From assembly GCA_013813955.1 (NCBI GenBank), contig JACCQW010000260.1:1-15012 (forward strand): a stretch of 15,012 bases of DNA, given 5' to 3'. A program made the translations under genes and the position numbers. This DNA is from Solirubrobacterales bacterium. Its GTDB lineage: Bacteria > Actinomycetota > Thermoleophilia > Solirubrobacterales > Solirubrobacteraceae. The notes beneath the pieces are model-generated. The model had not been told where the DNA came from. It made no database searches and saw only the letters and a list, made by a program, of their open reading frames with translations. Shown piece after piece: positions 14,547 through 15,012 of the stretch; the stretch's first letter is position 1, and every line of letters begins with the position of its first letter.

Positions 14547-15012
14547 CCGCCGGCGCGCTCGATCATCCGGCCGGCGAAGCGGTCGGCCAGGGCCGCGATC
14601 GTAAAGCTCGGGTTGGGCCCCACCGGGCCGGGCATGACGGAACCGTCGGCGACGAACAGGCCCGGGCGGCCGTGGACCTCCCCCCATGCGTCGACCACTC
14701 CGTGGCGCGGGCTCTCGGCCATCGGACAGCCTCCGAGTGGATGGACCGAGAGCGTGCGGCTCTTGCGCGCGAGCGGCTCGCCCATGAACTCGCCTCCCAG
14801 CTCGCCCGACAGCGCCCGAGCCGTCGCCTCGAGCGCGTCGAAGTGCTCGGCGGAGTCGGCGGGATCCCATGTCAGCTCGAGGGCGGGGCCGCGCAGGCGC
14901 AGTCTCCCGCCCGGCCGGTCGCGGCCCATTCCGAGCATCGGCATCATCGCCGACGACATGCGTGCGCTGCCCAGCGCTCGCGAGACCTCCTCCGACAGGC
15001 TCGTATCGCGCC
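14543..15012 (-). CDS. GMC-family oxidoreductase (cholesterol-oxidase-like), C-terminal part only
   Basis: Only the last 156 residues are in the window; the frame is open to the window end, so the N-terminal FAD-binding domain lies beyond. The visible part has the C-terminal signature of glucose-methanol-choline oxidoreductases: HPLGGCPM with the catalytic-pocket His, GVVD, GEVHGRPGLFVADGSVMPG, and GPVGPNPSFTIAALADRFA with the Asn of the GxNP motif. The order HPLGG ... LFVADGSxxPGxxGxNP is closest in form to type I cholesterol oxidases. Such enzymes use FAD to oxidise an alcohol to a ketone or aldehyde. It overlaps the hydrolase gene by four bases (ATGA) and is upstream of it in the same operon. 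Subfamily and substrate cannot be settled from the fragment. Confidence 0.88.
   Translation of the reverse strand, partial: RDTSLSEEVSRALGSARMSSAMMPMLGMGRDRPGGRLRLRGPALELTWDPADSAEHFDALEATARALSGELGGEFMGEPLARKSRTLSVHPLGGCPMAESPRHGVVDAWGEVHGRPGLFVADGSVMPGPVGPNPSFTIAALADRFAGRMIERAGG

Noticed and set aside
14547..14870. Upstream extension of the hydrolase frame by 108 codons.
   Set aside because: The extension reads the GMC oxidoreductase gene in the wrong frame. The ATG at 14546 overlaps the oxidase stop as ATGA, a normal operon junction.
1..15012. Search for CRISPR repeats, tRNA-like cloverleaves, insertion-sequence ends or att-like repeats.
   Set aside because: No regularly spaced repeats, no transposase or integrase motifs and no tRNA-like arms were seen. 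The only repeats are protein modules in gene 1 and the short operator-like repeats listed above.

Overview
The window is a gene-dense, very GC-rich (about 70% by eye) bacterial chromosomal segment with strong G/C third-position bias, GTG starts, many stop/start overlaps and at least one probable leaderless start. The tandem Ig-like surface protein with C-x9-C modules, the HdrB-like third subunit of succinate dehydrogenase, the TetR/AidB-like pair and the GMC oxidase/hydrolase pair together suggest a high-GC actinomycete. My best guess is Thermoleophilia/Solirubrobacterales; this is inference from gene style, not from a marker gene. I see no tRNA, rRNA, CRISPR array, insertion sequence or integrase.

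Layout: (1) 1-2175 (+), the 3' part of a long gene for an extracytoplasmic protein made of tandem Ig-like modules, a Pro-rich linker and a beta-rich C-terminal region. (2) 2176-4367 (-), an icd-mdh operon (NADP-type isocitrate dehydrogenase of the eukaryote-like class, and malate dehydrogenase) whose last stop codon abuts that of gene 1. (3) 4513-6817 (+), a TetR-family regulator overlapping an AidB-like acyl-CoA dehydrogenase gene, with an imperfect palindrome just before the regulator start. (4) 6932-8107 (+), an S2P/M50 intramembrane metalloprotease with a C-terminal CBS pair. (5) 8185-11959 (+), a tight three-gene succinate dehydrogenase/fumarate reductase operon (flavoprotein, iron-sulfur protein, CCG-domain subunit) ending in a strong hairpin. 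(6) 12217-12813 (+), a LuxR/NarL-type regulator with a degenerate receiver domain. (7) 12819-15012 (-), an alpha/beta hydrolase with an N-terminal extra domain, preceded by and overlapping a GMC oxidoreductase gene that runs off the window.

Functionally, three steps of the TCA cycle (isocitrate to 2-oxoglutarate, succinate to fumarate, malate to oxaloacetate) are encoded within 10 kb, in two operons of opposite strand. The most notable system is the succinate dehydrogenase. It has no transmembrane anchor gene, its SdhB carries an additional cysteine predicted to turn the usual [3Fe-4S] centre into [4Fe-4S], and its third subunit has two complete CCG motifs like heterodisulfide reductase HdrB. 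This matches the E-type (non-classical) succinate:quinone reductases known from Sulfolobales and some bacteria. Such complexes are described in outline, so this is a variant of a known class rather than a wholly new system. Less well explained are the phosphorylation-incompetent-looking LuxR regulator with repeats upstream, and the split oxidase/hydrolase pair with a probable cysteine nucleophile.
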